From the NCBI GenBank assembly GCA_900541875.1, contig UQLF01000005.1:43651-107650 (forward strand): DNA of 64,000 nt, given 5' to 3'. Both the position numbers and the translations under genes were made by a program. A model generated the notes under the pieces. That model ran no database searches. It was not told the origin of the DNA and saw only the letters and a program-made list of their open reading frames with translations. The stretch's first letter is position 1. Each line of letters begins with the position of its first letter. Positions 17,952 to 25,693 of this stretch are shown one piece after another. The DNA is from an uncultured Collinsella sp. (GTDB lineage Bacteria > Actinomycetota > Coriobacteriia > Coriobacteriales > Coriobacteriaceae).

Positions 17952-17965
17952 GGTGAACGTTCACC
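17952..17965. promoter_or_regulatory. Perfect LacI-type operator upstream of uxaC
   Basis: GGTGAACGTTCACC, a perfect 14-bp palindrome and the best copy of the operator family in the window. Confidence 0.8.
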
Positions 17966-18046
17966 TAACCATCACGGGGTGAGCGGTAGGTTTTGGCCGC
18001 TTAACGGTTGCCGAGCCATGGATCCTGCGTTGAAGCGGCACAGAGA

Positions 18047-18082
18047 AAGGCCGCTGACGGCAGATTCGCCATCAGTGGCCTT
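18047..18082 (-). terminator. Hairpin after the LacI-family gene
   Basis: Stem AAGGCCACTGATGGC with two mismatches and a six-base loop, 65 bases past the regulator stop. The T-run after it is weak (TTTCTCTG), so termination is likely but not certain. Confidence 0.55.
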
Positions 18083-18146
18083 CGAAACAGCTTTTTCGAT
18101 ACCCCTACCAAAAAGTACGCGGCAAATAGGGAACTCACTAAACGCA

Positions 18147-19226
18147 TTAGATTCCGGCGAGTTTGCAGTAACGGTCAACGTTGCTGGCAAACACCATCTC
18201 CACAGCACCCTTCTGCACGGGCTCCGCCGGAGTTTTACCCCACAGCAAATACTCGCCCAAAGTCTTAGCGCCACGGTAGGCCAAGCTCACCGGGTCTTTA
18301 TAGACAATATTGGTAAAGATGCCACGGCGCAAGGCCAAGGCGCTCTCGGGGAACAGGTCGTTGCCGATTACCATGACCTTGCCGGCCTTGCCGCTCGAAA
18401 CAAGCGCGTTGGCGACTACCTCGGAACCAACGGCAAAAACGCTACAGATGAGCTCGGGAGCATCCGGCGCACTCAAGCGCTGCTCAAGCTCGCGCTCGAG
18501 CTGTTTGACTTGCGCATGGGCGCCGGCAAGGTCCTCAACTTGCCATGGAATATCGTGTTCGAGCAGGTAATTGTGAAAGGCGCGGGCGGTCAGATAGTGT
18601 GAATCGGTATAGGGGTCGCCCGCCAACAGGAGCACGCGGGCGTCAGCCCCAGAAGCGTGAACCAGGTTTGCCGCCTGCTCTGCCATAAGACTGCCCGCCG
18701 CGGAATAGTCTGCCAGACTGGCACCCAGGCGATCGAGGTGCGGTCGGTCGCCATCGACGAGCTCGATCGCCACACCCGCCTCGGCAATCTGCCTCAAAAG
18801 CTCGGTTGCGCGGTCATCGCTCGGAACATAGGCAAGCAGGCCATCAATCTTCTCGCCTACCTGCAGGCGCTCATCAATCTGCTCGAGCGCATCGGCGTAG
18901 CCACCCACGCCAAATTCAACACGTTCAACCGTAATGCCCCGGTCGATGACCTCCTGCTCAAAGCGGTTGCAGCCCTCCCAAAGGTAACGGAAAAAGTACG
19001 CTCCCTCGCGCGATGCGCGGGGCAGGCAAAACACCAGGTTGATATCCTTACGGCGCAGGCTCGAGGCACTCGTATTGCGATGGTAACCCATGGCCTCGGC
19101 CTTAGCATTCACCTTGGAGCGCACGGATTCGCTCACGCCGGCCTTACCCGTCAGGGCCTTGTGCACGGTATTGATGGAAACGCCAAGCTCGGCGGCTATG
19201 TCCTTCATGGTTACGCGAGCGCTCAT
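18147..19226 (-). CDS. LacI-family regulator of the pectin/galacturonate locus
   Basis: A 359-residue LacI/GalR-type regulator. The helix-turn-helix is MKDIAAELGVSINTVHKALTG at the N-terminus, followed by a hinge (SASSLRR) and a periplasmic-binding-protein-like sensor domain with AVGSEVVANALVSSG and VIGNDLFPESALALRRG. It lies directly upstream of uxaC on the same strand. It is the only regulator in the locus, so it is the obvious candidate to bind the GGTGAACGTTCACC operators. Effector (galacturonate, tagaturonate or an oligomer) is unknown. The start is supported by GGAG seven bases upstream. A weak operator-like GGTAACGATACC about 40 bases upstream of its start could mediate autoregulation. 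Confidence 0.9.
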   Translation of the reverse strand: MSARVTMKDIAAELGVSINTVHKALTGKAGVSESVRSKVNAKAEAMGYHRNTSASSLRRKDINLVFCLPRASREGAYFFRYLWEGCNRFEQEVIDRGITVERVEFGVGGYADALEQIDERLQVGEKIDGLLAYVPSDDRATELLRQIAEAGVAIELVDGDRPHLDRLGASLADYSAAGSLMAEQAANLVHASGADARVLLLAGDPYTDSHYLTARAFHNYLLEHDIPWQVEDLAGAHAQVKQLERELEQRLSAPDAPELICSVFAVGSEVVANALVSSGKAGKVMVIGNDLFPESALALRRGIFTNIVYKDPVSLAYRGAKTLGEYLLWGKTPAEPVQKGAVEMVFASNVDRYCKLAGI

Positions 19227-19323
19227 GGGGATACTCCATTATAGATAAGTTGCCAATTAACAGTACAGGTAACGATACCCCAAAATCACTCTTCAACTCG
19301 CCGCGCTCGCCCCCAAATATGCA

Positions 19324-19357
19324 AAGCGCCCCGCGAACGGATGCTCGCGAGGCGCTT
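19324..19357 (-). terminator. Terminator after the FeoB-associated peptide gene
   Basis: Perfect outer stem AAGCGCC continuing through TCGCGA with one mismatch; a TTTGCATATTT tail follows on the minus strand. Confidence 0.65.
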
Positions 19358-19370
19358 GGATGCCTAGACC

Positions 19371-19571
19371 TTATTTAATACCGCGGCCCAAGTCTTCGGC
19401 AATTTTGTCCACGCCCTTAAACGCGGCACAGGTCTTTTTGTTGGAGCAATGCCCCGTGCAAACGCCACCCTGAGCGCAGTCGGCGCAGGTGCCCTTGCGG
19501 TAGATGCGCACGCACACGGCGACAAACGCAATACCGATAACAGCCAGTACAACAATATCGATAGGTGCCAT
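19371..19571 (-). CDS. FeoB-associated Cys-rich membrane protein
   Basis: A 66-residue peptide with one N-terminal membrane helix (IDIVVLAVIGIAFVAVCVRIY) and a cytosolic Cys-rich tail carrying CADCAQGGVCTGHC and KKTC. This matches the small FeoB-associated proteins found at the end of feo operons in Firmicutes and Actinobacteria, thought to assist ferrous iron handling. It lies after feoB on the same strand, but a good terminator separates them, so it depends on read-through or its own promoter. Confidence 0.85.
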   Translation of the reverse strand: MAPIDIVVLAVIGIAFVAVCVRIYRKGTCADCAQGGVCTGHCSNKKTCAAFKGVDKIAEDLGRGIK

Positions 19572-19683
19572 AGCAAGCCTCCTCTAGTTAACCACTACTT
19601 ACTTTACTCCATTCTCCACCTACCAAAAAGGGACAGGTTTATTTTGGTCGGTTTTATCTGCGGAAACGCCACATCTCCCCCAC

Positions 19684-19716
19684 CAAAATGCCCGAGTGTC
19701 GCTGGGACACCCGGGC
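19684..19716 (-). terminator. Terminator after feoB
   Basis: Stem GCCCGGGTGTC with GACACTCGGGC and a five-base loop, then ATTTTGG on the minus strand, 31 bases past the feoB stop. Confidence 0.7.
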
Positions 19717-19746
19717 TCGTGGAAAGGGGTTAATCCTTATTCGGAT

Positions 19747-22083
19747 TTAAGCGGAAACTGCGGCGGAAGCAGTGTTGGTCTCGTCCTCGTCGGTCCAAGC
19801 GTGCTTGGGCATGGGACGGAAAATCTGGAAGAGCATCGCAACCAGCAGCACAATGGCCACAACCGTCCAGATACCAAACTGCCCAAGGACAAGCAGGTTG
19901 TAGAACTGGTTGATGAACAGGCCGATGACCCAAGCGAAGGCGCACTCGTAGCCGATGGCAATCGCGGTCCACTTGCCAGAGTCCATCTGGTTGCGGATGG
20001 TGCCAATGGCGGCAAAGCACGGAGCGCACAGCAGGTTGAACGCGCCGAAGGCAACGCAAGCGCCCATGGTGGGGAACATGCCGGCAAACGCGGTCCACAG
20101 GCTCGGGTCGGTCTCGCCCGCGTCGGCGACGGACAGCAGCGATCCGGCGGTGGCGACGACGTTCTCCTTAGCGACAAGGCCAGAGACAGTCAGCGCGGTT
20201 GCCTGCCAGGTGCTAAAGCCGAGCGGGGCGAAGATCCAAGCGACCAGGTTGCCCAGCATGGCGAGCACGGAGTAGTCCATGAACTCCTCGGGGATGCCCT
20301 CCATGGCAGGCAGGAAGCCAAAGGCGCCGTTGTAGCTACCAAAGTTGGAGAGGAACCACACCACGACGGTGGACGCGAAGATGACCGTACCGGCCTTTTT
20401 GATAAAGGCCCAGCAGCGCTCCCACACGTGCAGCGCCCAAGAGCGGATCGCCGGGAAGTGGTAGGCAGGAAGCTCCATAACGAACGGCGTCGGGCGACCG
20501 GCGAAGAGCTTGGTCTTCTTGAGCATGAGGCCCGAGGCGATGACGGCAAAGACGCCCAGGAAGTAGAAGAGCGGGCTGATCCACGCGGCGGTGGTGGAAG
20601 AATCGCCAATGATGGAACCCATGAGCAGGGCGATAATCGGCAGCTTGGCGCCGCAGGGGATGAACGTGGTGGTCATGACCGTCATGCGGCGATCCTTCTC
20701 GTTCTCGATGGTCTTGGTGGCCATGACGCCGGGGACGCCGCAGCCCGAGGACACGAGCATGGGGATGAAGGACTTACCGGACAGGCCGAAGCGGCGGAAC
20801 ACGCGGTCCATGATGAAGGCGACGCGGGCCATGTAGCCGCAGTCCTCCAGGAAGGACAGCATGACGAACAGCAGGAACATCTGCGGCACAAAGCCGAAGA
20901 TGGCGCCCAGGCCGCCGACGATACCGTCACAGACGAGCGAATCGACCAGACCGCCGTCCTCGGTGCCACCCGCCACAAGTGCGTCGTGGACCATGGTGGT
21001 AATACCCGGAACATACGGGCCATACTGCGCCGGGTCGACCGGGTCGACCGAGTCGGCGTCGTCACCCGCGGCCTCGACAGCCTCATCGTAGGCGTCGCGG
21101 CCCTGACCGAGCACATACCAGCCGTCGGTACCGAAGAGCTGGTCGTTGGTGAAGTCGGTCACCGTGCCGCCCAGGGTGGAAACGGCGATGTAGTACACGC
21201 AGAACATGATGACCACAAAGATCGGCAGGCCCAGGATACGGTTGGTAACCACGCGGTCGATCTTCTCGGAGGTGCTCATCTTTGCCGGAGCCTTGGTGAG
21301 ACACTCGTCAATGATGTGCGCGATGACGCCATAGCGCTCACCGGTGATGATGGACTCAGCGTCATCGTCGCAGTCCTGCTCGCACTGAGCGACCAGCTCT
21401 TCGACGCGAGCGGCCTTCTCCTTGGTGAGGTTGATGAGCTTGCAGGCATCCGCATCACGCTCGAACAGCTTGACGGCATAGTAGCGGCGCTTGTTGGCGG
21501 GAACGCTTGCCGGCAGGTTGTTTTCGATGTGGTCCAGAACGTCCTCGATGGAGGAATCGAACTTGTGCTCCGGCACCTGGCCCTTGGAAGCAGCGGACTT
21601 CTTGACCTGCTCGAAGAGCTCCTTGATACCCTTGTTCTTAAGGGCCGAGATCATCATGACCGGGCAACCGAGCTTCTTAGAGAGCTTGTCCGTGTCGATC
21701 TTATCGCCGTTCTTCTCGACCAAGTCGGCCATGTTGAGGGCGACGACTACGGGCAGGCCGGTCTCGATAACCTGAAGCGCCAGGTACAGGTTGCGCTCGA
21801 GGTTGGTGGCGTCGACCACCTGGACGACAACATCGGGTTCGCCGCTCATGAGGTAATCGCGCGAGCACTGCTCCTCGGGGCTGTAGGGGGAAAGCGAGTA
21901 GATGCCAGGGAGGTCCGTGATGGTAACGTTCTTGTCGCTTAGGAGCTTGGCTTCCTTTTTCTCAACCGTGACGCCGGGCCAGTTGCCAACGTAGCCGTTG
22001 GCGCCGGTGATCAGGTTGAAAAGCGTGGTCTTGCCGCAGTTGGGGTTACCCGCCAGCGCGACATGGATCTGAGAATCCGCCAT
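19747..22083 (-). CDS. feoB: Ferrous iron transport protein B
   Basis: A 778-residue FeoB. The N-terminal G domain has G1 GNPNCGKTT (near residue 12), G3 DLPG and G4 NMAD, followed by the helical GDI-like domain. The membrane part carries the Gate motifs, including CGYMARVAFIMDRVFRRFGLSGKSFIPML and SSGCGVPGVMATKTI. It imports ferrous iron across the inner membrane. Length is normal. GAAGGATTGA precedes the ATG. Two feoA genes lie upstream on the same strand, and an iron-box-like palindrome falls in the gap between feoA and feoB. Confidence 0.96.
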   Translation of the reverse strand: MADSQIHVALAGNPNCGKTTLFNLITGANGYVGNWPGVTVEKKEAKLLSDKNVTITDLPGIYSLSPYSPEEQCSRDYLMSGEPDVVVQVVDATNLERNLYLALQVIETGLPVVVALNMADLVEKNGDKIDTDKLSKKLGCPVMMISALKNKGIKELFEQVKKSAASKGQVPEHKFDSSIEDVLDHIENNLPASVPANKRRYYAVKLFERDADACKLINLTKEKAARVEELVAQCEQDCDDDAESIITGERYGVIAHIIDECLTKAPAKMSTSEKIDRVVTNRILGLPIFVVIMFCVYYIAVSTLGGTVTDFTNDQLFGTDGWYVLGQGRDAYDEAVEAAGDDADSVDPVDPAQYGPYVPGITTMVHDALVAGGTEDGGLVDSLVCDGIVGGLGAIFGFVPQMFLLFVMLSFLEDCGYMARVAFIMDRVFRRFGLSGKSFIPMLVSSGCGVPGVMATKTIENEKDRRMTVMTTTFIPCGAKLPIIALLMGSIIGDSSTTAAWISPLFYFLGVFAVIASGLMLKKTKLFAGRPTPFVMELPAYHFPAIRSWALHVWERCWAFIKKAGTVIFASTVVVWFLSNFGSYNGAFGFLPAMEGIPEEFMDYSVLAMLGNLVAWIFAPLGFSTWQATALTVSGLVAKENVVATAGSLLSVADAGETDPSLWTAFAGMFPTMGACVAFGAFNLLCAPCFAAIGTIRNQMDSGKWTAIAIGYECAFAWVIGLFINQFYNLLVLGQFGIWTVVAIVLLVAMLFQIFRPMPKHAWTDEDETNTASAAVSA

Positions 22084-22158
22084 TCAATCCTTCTTCCTTG
22101 TGTGCCTGCGCTGCTTTCTCCGCGCAAGCTGGATGATGTGCTTCAAAGTTGCAGCATT

Positions 22159-22178
22159 AAGTTAGAAATACCTAACTT
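22159..22178. promoter_or_regulatory. Iron-box-like palindrome between feoA and feoB
   Basis: AAGTTAG-AAATAC-CTAACTT, perfect 7-bp arms. It resembles the DtxR/IdeR-type consensus with TTAGG/CCTAA halves. Its position 76 bases upstream of feoB suggests a second iron-regulated promoter inside the operon. Confidence 0.55.
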
Positions 22179-22206
22179 TATCTGCAGAAATACACGTCGC
22201 GAGCCC

Positions 22207-22428
22207 TTACTGGACCTCGACGACGGCCGCCTCCTCCTTGCGGATGGAAAGCTCGTAGCCGCGCACGTTGATCTCGACCGGATCACCGAGCGGTGCAACC
22301 TTCACGACCTTGAACGAAGTGCCCTTGATGAGGCCCAGGTCCATAAGGTGGCGGCGAAGCGCACCCTCACCGTGAAGCTTGACGATGGTGGAGCTCTCGC
22401 CCACCTTAACGTCACCCAACGTCTTCAT
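22207..22428 (-). CDS. feoA: FeoA-family ferrous iron transport accessory protein (second copy)
   Basis: A 73-residue SH3-like FeoA protein: MKTLGDVKVGESSTIVKL, then the conserved RRHLMDLGLIKGTSFKVVK and DPVEINVRGYELSIRKEEAA. FeoA is a cytosolic partner of FeoB. It is the copy next to feoB, 123 bases upstream of it, and follows a slightly longer feoA by 39 bases. AAAGGGGG lies upstream of the ATG. Confidence 0.93.
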   Translation of the reverse strand: MKTLGDVKVGESSTIVKLHGEGALRRHLMDLGLIKGTSFKVVKVAPLGDPVEINVRGYELSIRKEEAAVVEVQ

Positions 22429-22467
22429 CCTCTTGTCCCCCTTTCGGTTTTTATGAAATGCTGCGGA

Positions 22468-22710
22468 CTAACCGACGGTCATGATGTGCATGGCAACCTT
22501 GGAATCGATACCAAAGCGTGCGCCCAGCACGGTGACGATGATATTGGCGCCACTCGAGCTCACCACGTGGATTTCGTTGCCCTCGACAAAACCGAGGTCC
22601 TTGAGGTGGTGTTTCATGTCCTCATTGCCCTTTACGCGAGACACGCGCACGGTTTCGCCCGCTTTTACCATCGAAAGCGGCATGGCCGGCATCTGCGGTC
22701 CGCAAGACAT
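22468..22710 (-). CDS. feoA: FeoA-family protein (first copy)
   Basis: An 80-residue FeoA-like protein. It shares MKHHLKDLGFVEGNEIHVVSS and ITVLGARFGIDSKVAMHIMTV with the family but differs from its neighbour in a Cys/Pro/Met-rich N-terminus (MSCGPQMPAMPLSM). It is the first gene of the feo unit, with AGGAG before the ATG and an inverted repeat containing a TTAG/CTAA motif about 70 bases upstream. Two feoA genes per operon is common in this group; the copies are not recent duplicates. Confidence 0.92.
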   Translation of the reverse strand: MSCGPQMPAMPLSMVKAGETVRVSRVKGNEDMKHHLKDLGFVEGNEIHVVSSSGANIIVTVLGARFGIDSKVAMHIMTVG

Positions 22711-22752
22711 GAGTTGCTCCTAACGTCAGTTCGTCCTCAACATCGACGCGAT

Positions 22753-22806
22753 AAAAGTTAACCACGTCTATGTTCGCTTTAGTAAACTAACACGTGGTTA
22801 ACTTTT
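22753..22806. promoter_or_regulatory. Large inverted repeat upstream of the feo operon
   Basis: Perfect 15-bp arms (AAAAGTTAACCACGT and its complement) separated by 24 bases that contain TTAGTAAACTAA. Position relative to feoA suggests an operator region for a DtxR-like metal regulator, though the wide arms are atypical. Confidence 0.55.
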
Positions 22807-22849
22807 TGGAAAGGGTCCCCATTCAGATTTCGAAAAAGTTTCCTATACG

Positions 22850-22892
22850 AAACAAAAGAGGCACCGCAAAGACCATCTCTTTGCGGTGCCTT
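22850..22892 (-). terminator. Terminator after the HPr-like gene
   Basis: Perfect 12-bp stem GCACCGCAAAGA with a short loop, then CTCTTTTGTTT on the minus strand. Confidence 0.75.
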
Positions 22893-22906
22893 GTCATACC
22901 AATTTA

Positions 22907-22937
22907 TGCAACAAAGGGGACTGTCCCCTTTGTTGCA
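22907..22937. repeat. Perfect palindrome with GGGGAC core
   Basis: 14-bp arms (TGCAACAAAGGGGA) around CTG. It lies between the HPr-like gene and its terminator. Its GGGGAC core recurs in other intergenic hairpins of the window (43145, 52623, 54947). Confidence 0.7.
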
Positions 22938-22946
22938 TTGTTGAGA

Positions 22947-23195
22947 TTAGAGCGAGAGGTTTCTGATCGACGTGACGCAGGAGGCCTCATCCACGCCCGA
23001 AACGCGGAACACGATGTCCTCGCCGCACTCGCCGTAGAGAGCCATGAGGCCCATAACGTCGCGACCGTCGGTATGGCGGTCGCCGATGCTGACCGACACG
23101 TCGCTACGATGCTTGGCAATGATGTCATAGAGCAGCGCAACCGGGCGGGCATGCAGTCCCAACGGATCTTTAATCGTCTTTGTAAACTCGACCAT
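22947..23195 (-). CDS. HPr-family phosphocarrier protein with Asp at the Ser46 site
   Basis: An 82-residue HPr-like protein. The active-site motif is DPLGLHARPVALL, with His15 the phosphorylated residue passed from enzyme I. The regulatory segment reads GRDVMGLMAL where HPr has KSIMGVMSL, so Asp46 occupies the place of the serine phosphorylated by HPr kinase. Start MVEFTKT follows GGAGGGG. It stands alone, with its own terminator; no PTS enzyme I or EII gene is nearby. It may be a constitutively phospho-mimetic HPr or a Crh/NPr-like paralogue. Confidence 0.88.
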   Translation of the reverse strand: MVEFTKTIKDPLGLHARPVALLYDIIAKHRSDVSVSIGDRHTDGRDVMGLMALYGECGEDIVFRVSGVDEASCVTSIRNLSL

Positions 23196-23290
23196 GTCCC
23201 CTCCCGCGACGTCGTACATTCGGCCGGCAAAACCCAGCCATGTGGTAGTTATTGTAGCGTTAGATGCTTGTTGAGAGCTCCTCCGGATTC

Positions 23291-23516
23291 CCCGTGGTCA
23301 AAAAGTGGCAAATATGAGTACTGTCACCAATTTAGTAGCAGCAAAATCGAGAGCAAATTGCCTAATTTGAGCGATTCGAAGAGGTTGAAAGCCGTCAAAC
23401 GCCCTTTAAGAGGGGTTAGATAAATTGATTTTTAGCCCATTTTCGCACAGAACAAGCCGAAAAATATGACACCTCTTTTGCAACAGTACTCATATTTAGC
23501 ATTTTTTGACCACGGG
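23291..23516. repeat. MITE-like element with 34-bp terminal inverted repeats
   Basis: A 226-bp segment bounded by 34-bp arms that match at 31 positions, beginning CCCGTGGTCAAAAA and ending in the complement. The interior is A/T-rich compared with its surroundings and has no convincing ORF. It fills the 398-bp space between the APC-type antiporter and the HPr-like gene. The structure is like a non-autonomous mobile element or a mobile structured RNA; no target-site duplication is obvious. Confidence 0.6.
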
Positions 23517-23530
23517 CTCCAAAACCATGC

Positions 23531-23570
23531 CCCAAAACACAAAAGGAGGGGCCTCGTAAGGCCCCTCCTT
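23531..23570 (-). terminator. Terminator after the APC antiporter gene
   Basis: Perfect 11-bp stem AAGGAGGGGCC with its complement and a six-base loop, then TTTTGTGTTTT on the minus strand. Confidence 0.85.
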
Positions 23571-23617
23571 AGGAAAGGGAATCGATTTATTCCACAGCCG
23601 TAGATTAATCCTAGCCG

Positions 23618-25081
23618 CTACTCCATCATATCGAGGACGGAAGGGCGAAGCTCGTTCTCGGCGGCCTCGGGATCGGTCTCGCGCAGGCGGTTGATGTAGC
23701 GGTTGTACCACATCACGGCAAGGCCCAGGAAGACAACCACGCCGCCAACGTTGTAGACCAGCGTCAGCCACAGCGGCTGATCGAGCGGAATGGTGCCGCA
23801 GATAAGCACGAAGCAGAAGACCACAAGCAGGAATGCAGCAACGACCAGACCGAAGGTACGCGAGCCCATGCGGAAGTCACGGGGAGCGGTGTCGAAGTTC
23901 TTGCGCAGCATAAAGTAGGCAAGCAAAATCAGCAGCGGCGGGAGCAGAGCGGTGGCAGCAGTCATGTTGGTGACGATCATGAGCAGGTCGTCGAGGTTAC
24001 CGGAGCCCAGGGCCGGAATGATCAGGATGGGGACGACGATGGCGAACTGCAGCCAAGCGGCGCGGGCGGGAATGCCATGCTCGTTGAGCTCGACGATCTT
24101 GCTACCAAAGACGCCCTTGGGGATCTCGGTGAAGAAAACCTTGATGGGAGCAGAGGTCCACATCATGAGGGAGCCCAGCGTGGCGGCGAGAAGGATCAAG
24201 CCGATGGCGCGCGTAGACACTTCCATGGGAATGCCAAAGTGGGCAAAGACAGCGCCGAATACGTCGAAGATACCGGTGGAGATGGCAACGCCGCCCTCGG
24301 GGATGAACAGGTTAACCAGCAGTGAAGCGCCTGCATACAGAAGGCCGATGGTCAGGCCGGCGATAACGACGGTGCGCACGAAGGCCTTGACGCCACCCTT
24401 AAGGTCGTTAAGGAACACGCCGACAGACTCAGCGCCGCCAACGCCCTGGATGATCCAGGCAAGCGTACCGAAGAAGCCCCACGCAGTTGCGAAGTTGCTC
24501 ATGTCGGGAGCCATGTTAGCGGGAGTAGGAGCCGTAGCGAACTCAACACCGCCAAAGGCAGCAGCCAGGGACAGCAGGATGAACACGGCGGTCAGGCCGA
24601 GAGCCGCGGTCGAACCGAAGGAGGAAATTGAACCGATCCACTTAGCGCCCTTGGTCGAAACCCACGTGGCGATAGCAAAGACGACGATCTCGATAATGGT
24701 GATCCACAGCTGCGAAAGCTCGGCGTTGGCACCAAAGAACACGTAGCTCGCGTAGATGATGACGTTGGGCAGGACGGACGCAAAGAAGAACAGGTTAACG
24801 AACCAGTAGCTAAATGCCGTCAGGAACGCCCAGCGACCACCCATCGAGGTCTTAACCCATGCGTACACGCCCGACTCGGAGTCCTTGTTGAGGCCGACGA
24901 ACTCGGCGGTAACCAGGGTATAGGGGACAAAGTACAAAAGCGTGGCGAAAAAGAACGACGGCGCTGCTGCCAAGCCGATGGCCGCGTTGTTGTTGATGAT
25001 GTTCTTGATACCGAACACGGCGGCGACCGTCATGCCCAGCAGAGCGAACGAACCAATCGTTCCTCGTTTTTCAGAGCTCAT
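23618..25081 (-). CDS. APC-superfamily amino acid antiporter (GadC/YjeM-like)
   Basis: A 487-residue, about 12-helix amino-acid transporter. The first helix reads IGSFALLGMTVAAVFGIKNIINN, typical of the glutamate:GABA antiporter branch; SESGVYAWVKTSMGGRWAFL and GVGGAESVGVFLNDLKGG are further family motifs. It likely exchanges or imports an amino acid or its amine; the substrate is not evident. Start MSSEKRGTIG follows GGGAGG. A terminator lies 32 bases upstream, leaving little room for an independent promoter. Confidence 0.86.
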   Translation of the reverse strand: MSSEKRGTIGSFALLGMTVAAVFGIKNIINNNAAIGLAAAPSFFFATLLYFVPYTLVTAEFVGLNKDSESGVYAWVKTSMGGRWAFLTAFSYWFVNLFFFASVLPNVIIYASYVFFGANAELSQLWITIIEIVVFAIATWVSTKGAKWIGSISSFGSTAALGLTAVFILLSLAAAFGGVEFATAPTPANMAPDMSNFATAWGFFGTLAWIIQGVGGAESVGVFLNDLKGGVKAFVRTVVIAGLTIGLLYAGASLLVNLFIPEGGVAISTGIFDVFGAVFAHFGIPMEVSTRAIGLILLAATLGSLMMWTSAPIKVFFTEIPKGVFGSKIVELNEHGIPARAAWLQFAIVVPILIIPALGSGNLDDLLMIVTNMTAATALLPPLLILLAYFMLRKNFDTAPRDFRMGSRTFGLVVAAFLLVVFCFVLICGTIPLDQPLWLTLVYNVGGVVVFLGLAVMWYNRYINRLRETDPEAAENELRPSVLDMME

Positions 25082-25112
25082 AAGCCCTCCCAATCATCTG
25101 TTAAATGTCATC

Positions 25113-25148
25113 TAAAACCGTCCGAGCTGCAAGTGCAAACACGGACGG
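25113..25148 (-). terminator. Terminator after ebgC
   Basis: CCGTCCG stem with CGGACGG and a 17-base loop, then TTTTAG on the minus strand. A second imperfect repeat (25159-25200) precedes it. Confidence 0.6.
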
Positions 25149-25234
25149 CGCACCTGCTAAGGGAAATGGGGAAAAGGGAGTCAACAAAGCCATCTCCCTT
25201 AACAGCGCGAAGCAAACGTCCAAACGGACGAATA

Positions 25235-25690
25235 CTACTTGTTGGGGAAGGAATAACCTTCGACCGTCACGTGCAGTACCACGACGCGGGGATCCGAAGC
25301 CTCGGCGATAACACGGTAGGCCTCGTCAATTTCGACGACGGCAACGCCGCCGGCGGGAATCGTCACGGTCTCCCCCGTACCCTCAAAGCGCTCGCGATCG
25401 TCGATATCACTGTAAGCGCGCGTACAGGTAAGATCGGCCTTGGAAGCCACCTCGACGGTCAGATCGCCGTCGAGCGGGGCGAGCACGGCATGGTAGCGAC
25501 GGTGACCGAGCAGATCGGCAGTAGCCGCCTCGTGGGCGTTCACCCACCAATACACCAGCGAGTCGCCGATAGAGTACGCCACATCGTGCTGCAGTTCAGA
25601 AACGCCGTCGAGCGCCTGTCCGGTACGCATCCACTTCTTGACGGACTTCATCTGGGCGTCGAAATCAGCACGCGAATTAAAGACATGCAT
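25235..25690 (-). CDS. ebgC: Beta-galactosidase accessory subunit (EbgC, YhcH/YjgK/YiaL family)
   Basis: A 151-residue DUF386 cupin-like protein matching EbgC: MHVFNSRADFDAQMKSVK, HRRYHAVLAPLDGDL, YSDIDDRERFEGTGETVTIPAGGVAVVEIDEAYR and VVLHVTVEGY. In E. coli, EbgC is the small subunit needed for full activity of the EbgA beta-galactosidase. It begins three bases after the ebgA stop, with GGAGG within the end of ebgA, so the two are translationally coupled. Confidence 0.92.
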   Translation of the reverse strand: MHVFNSRADFDAQMKSVKKWMRTGQALDGVSELQHDVAYSIGDSLVYWWVNAHEAATADLLGHRRYHAVLAPLDGDLTVEVASKADLTCTRAYSDIDDRERFEGTGETVTIPAGGVAVVEIDEAYRVIAEASDPRVVVLHVTVEGYSFPNK

Positions 25691-25693
25691 GAC

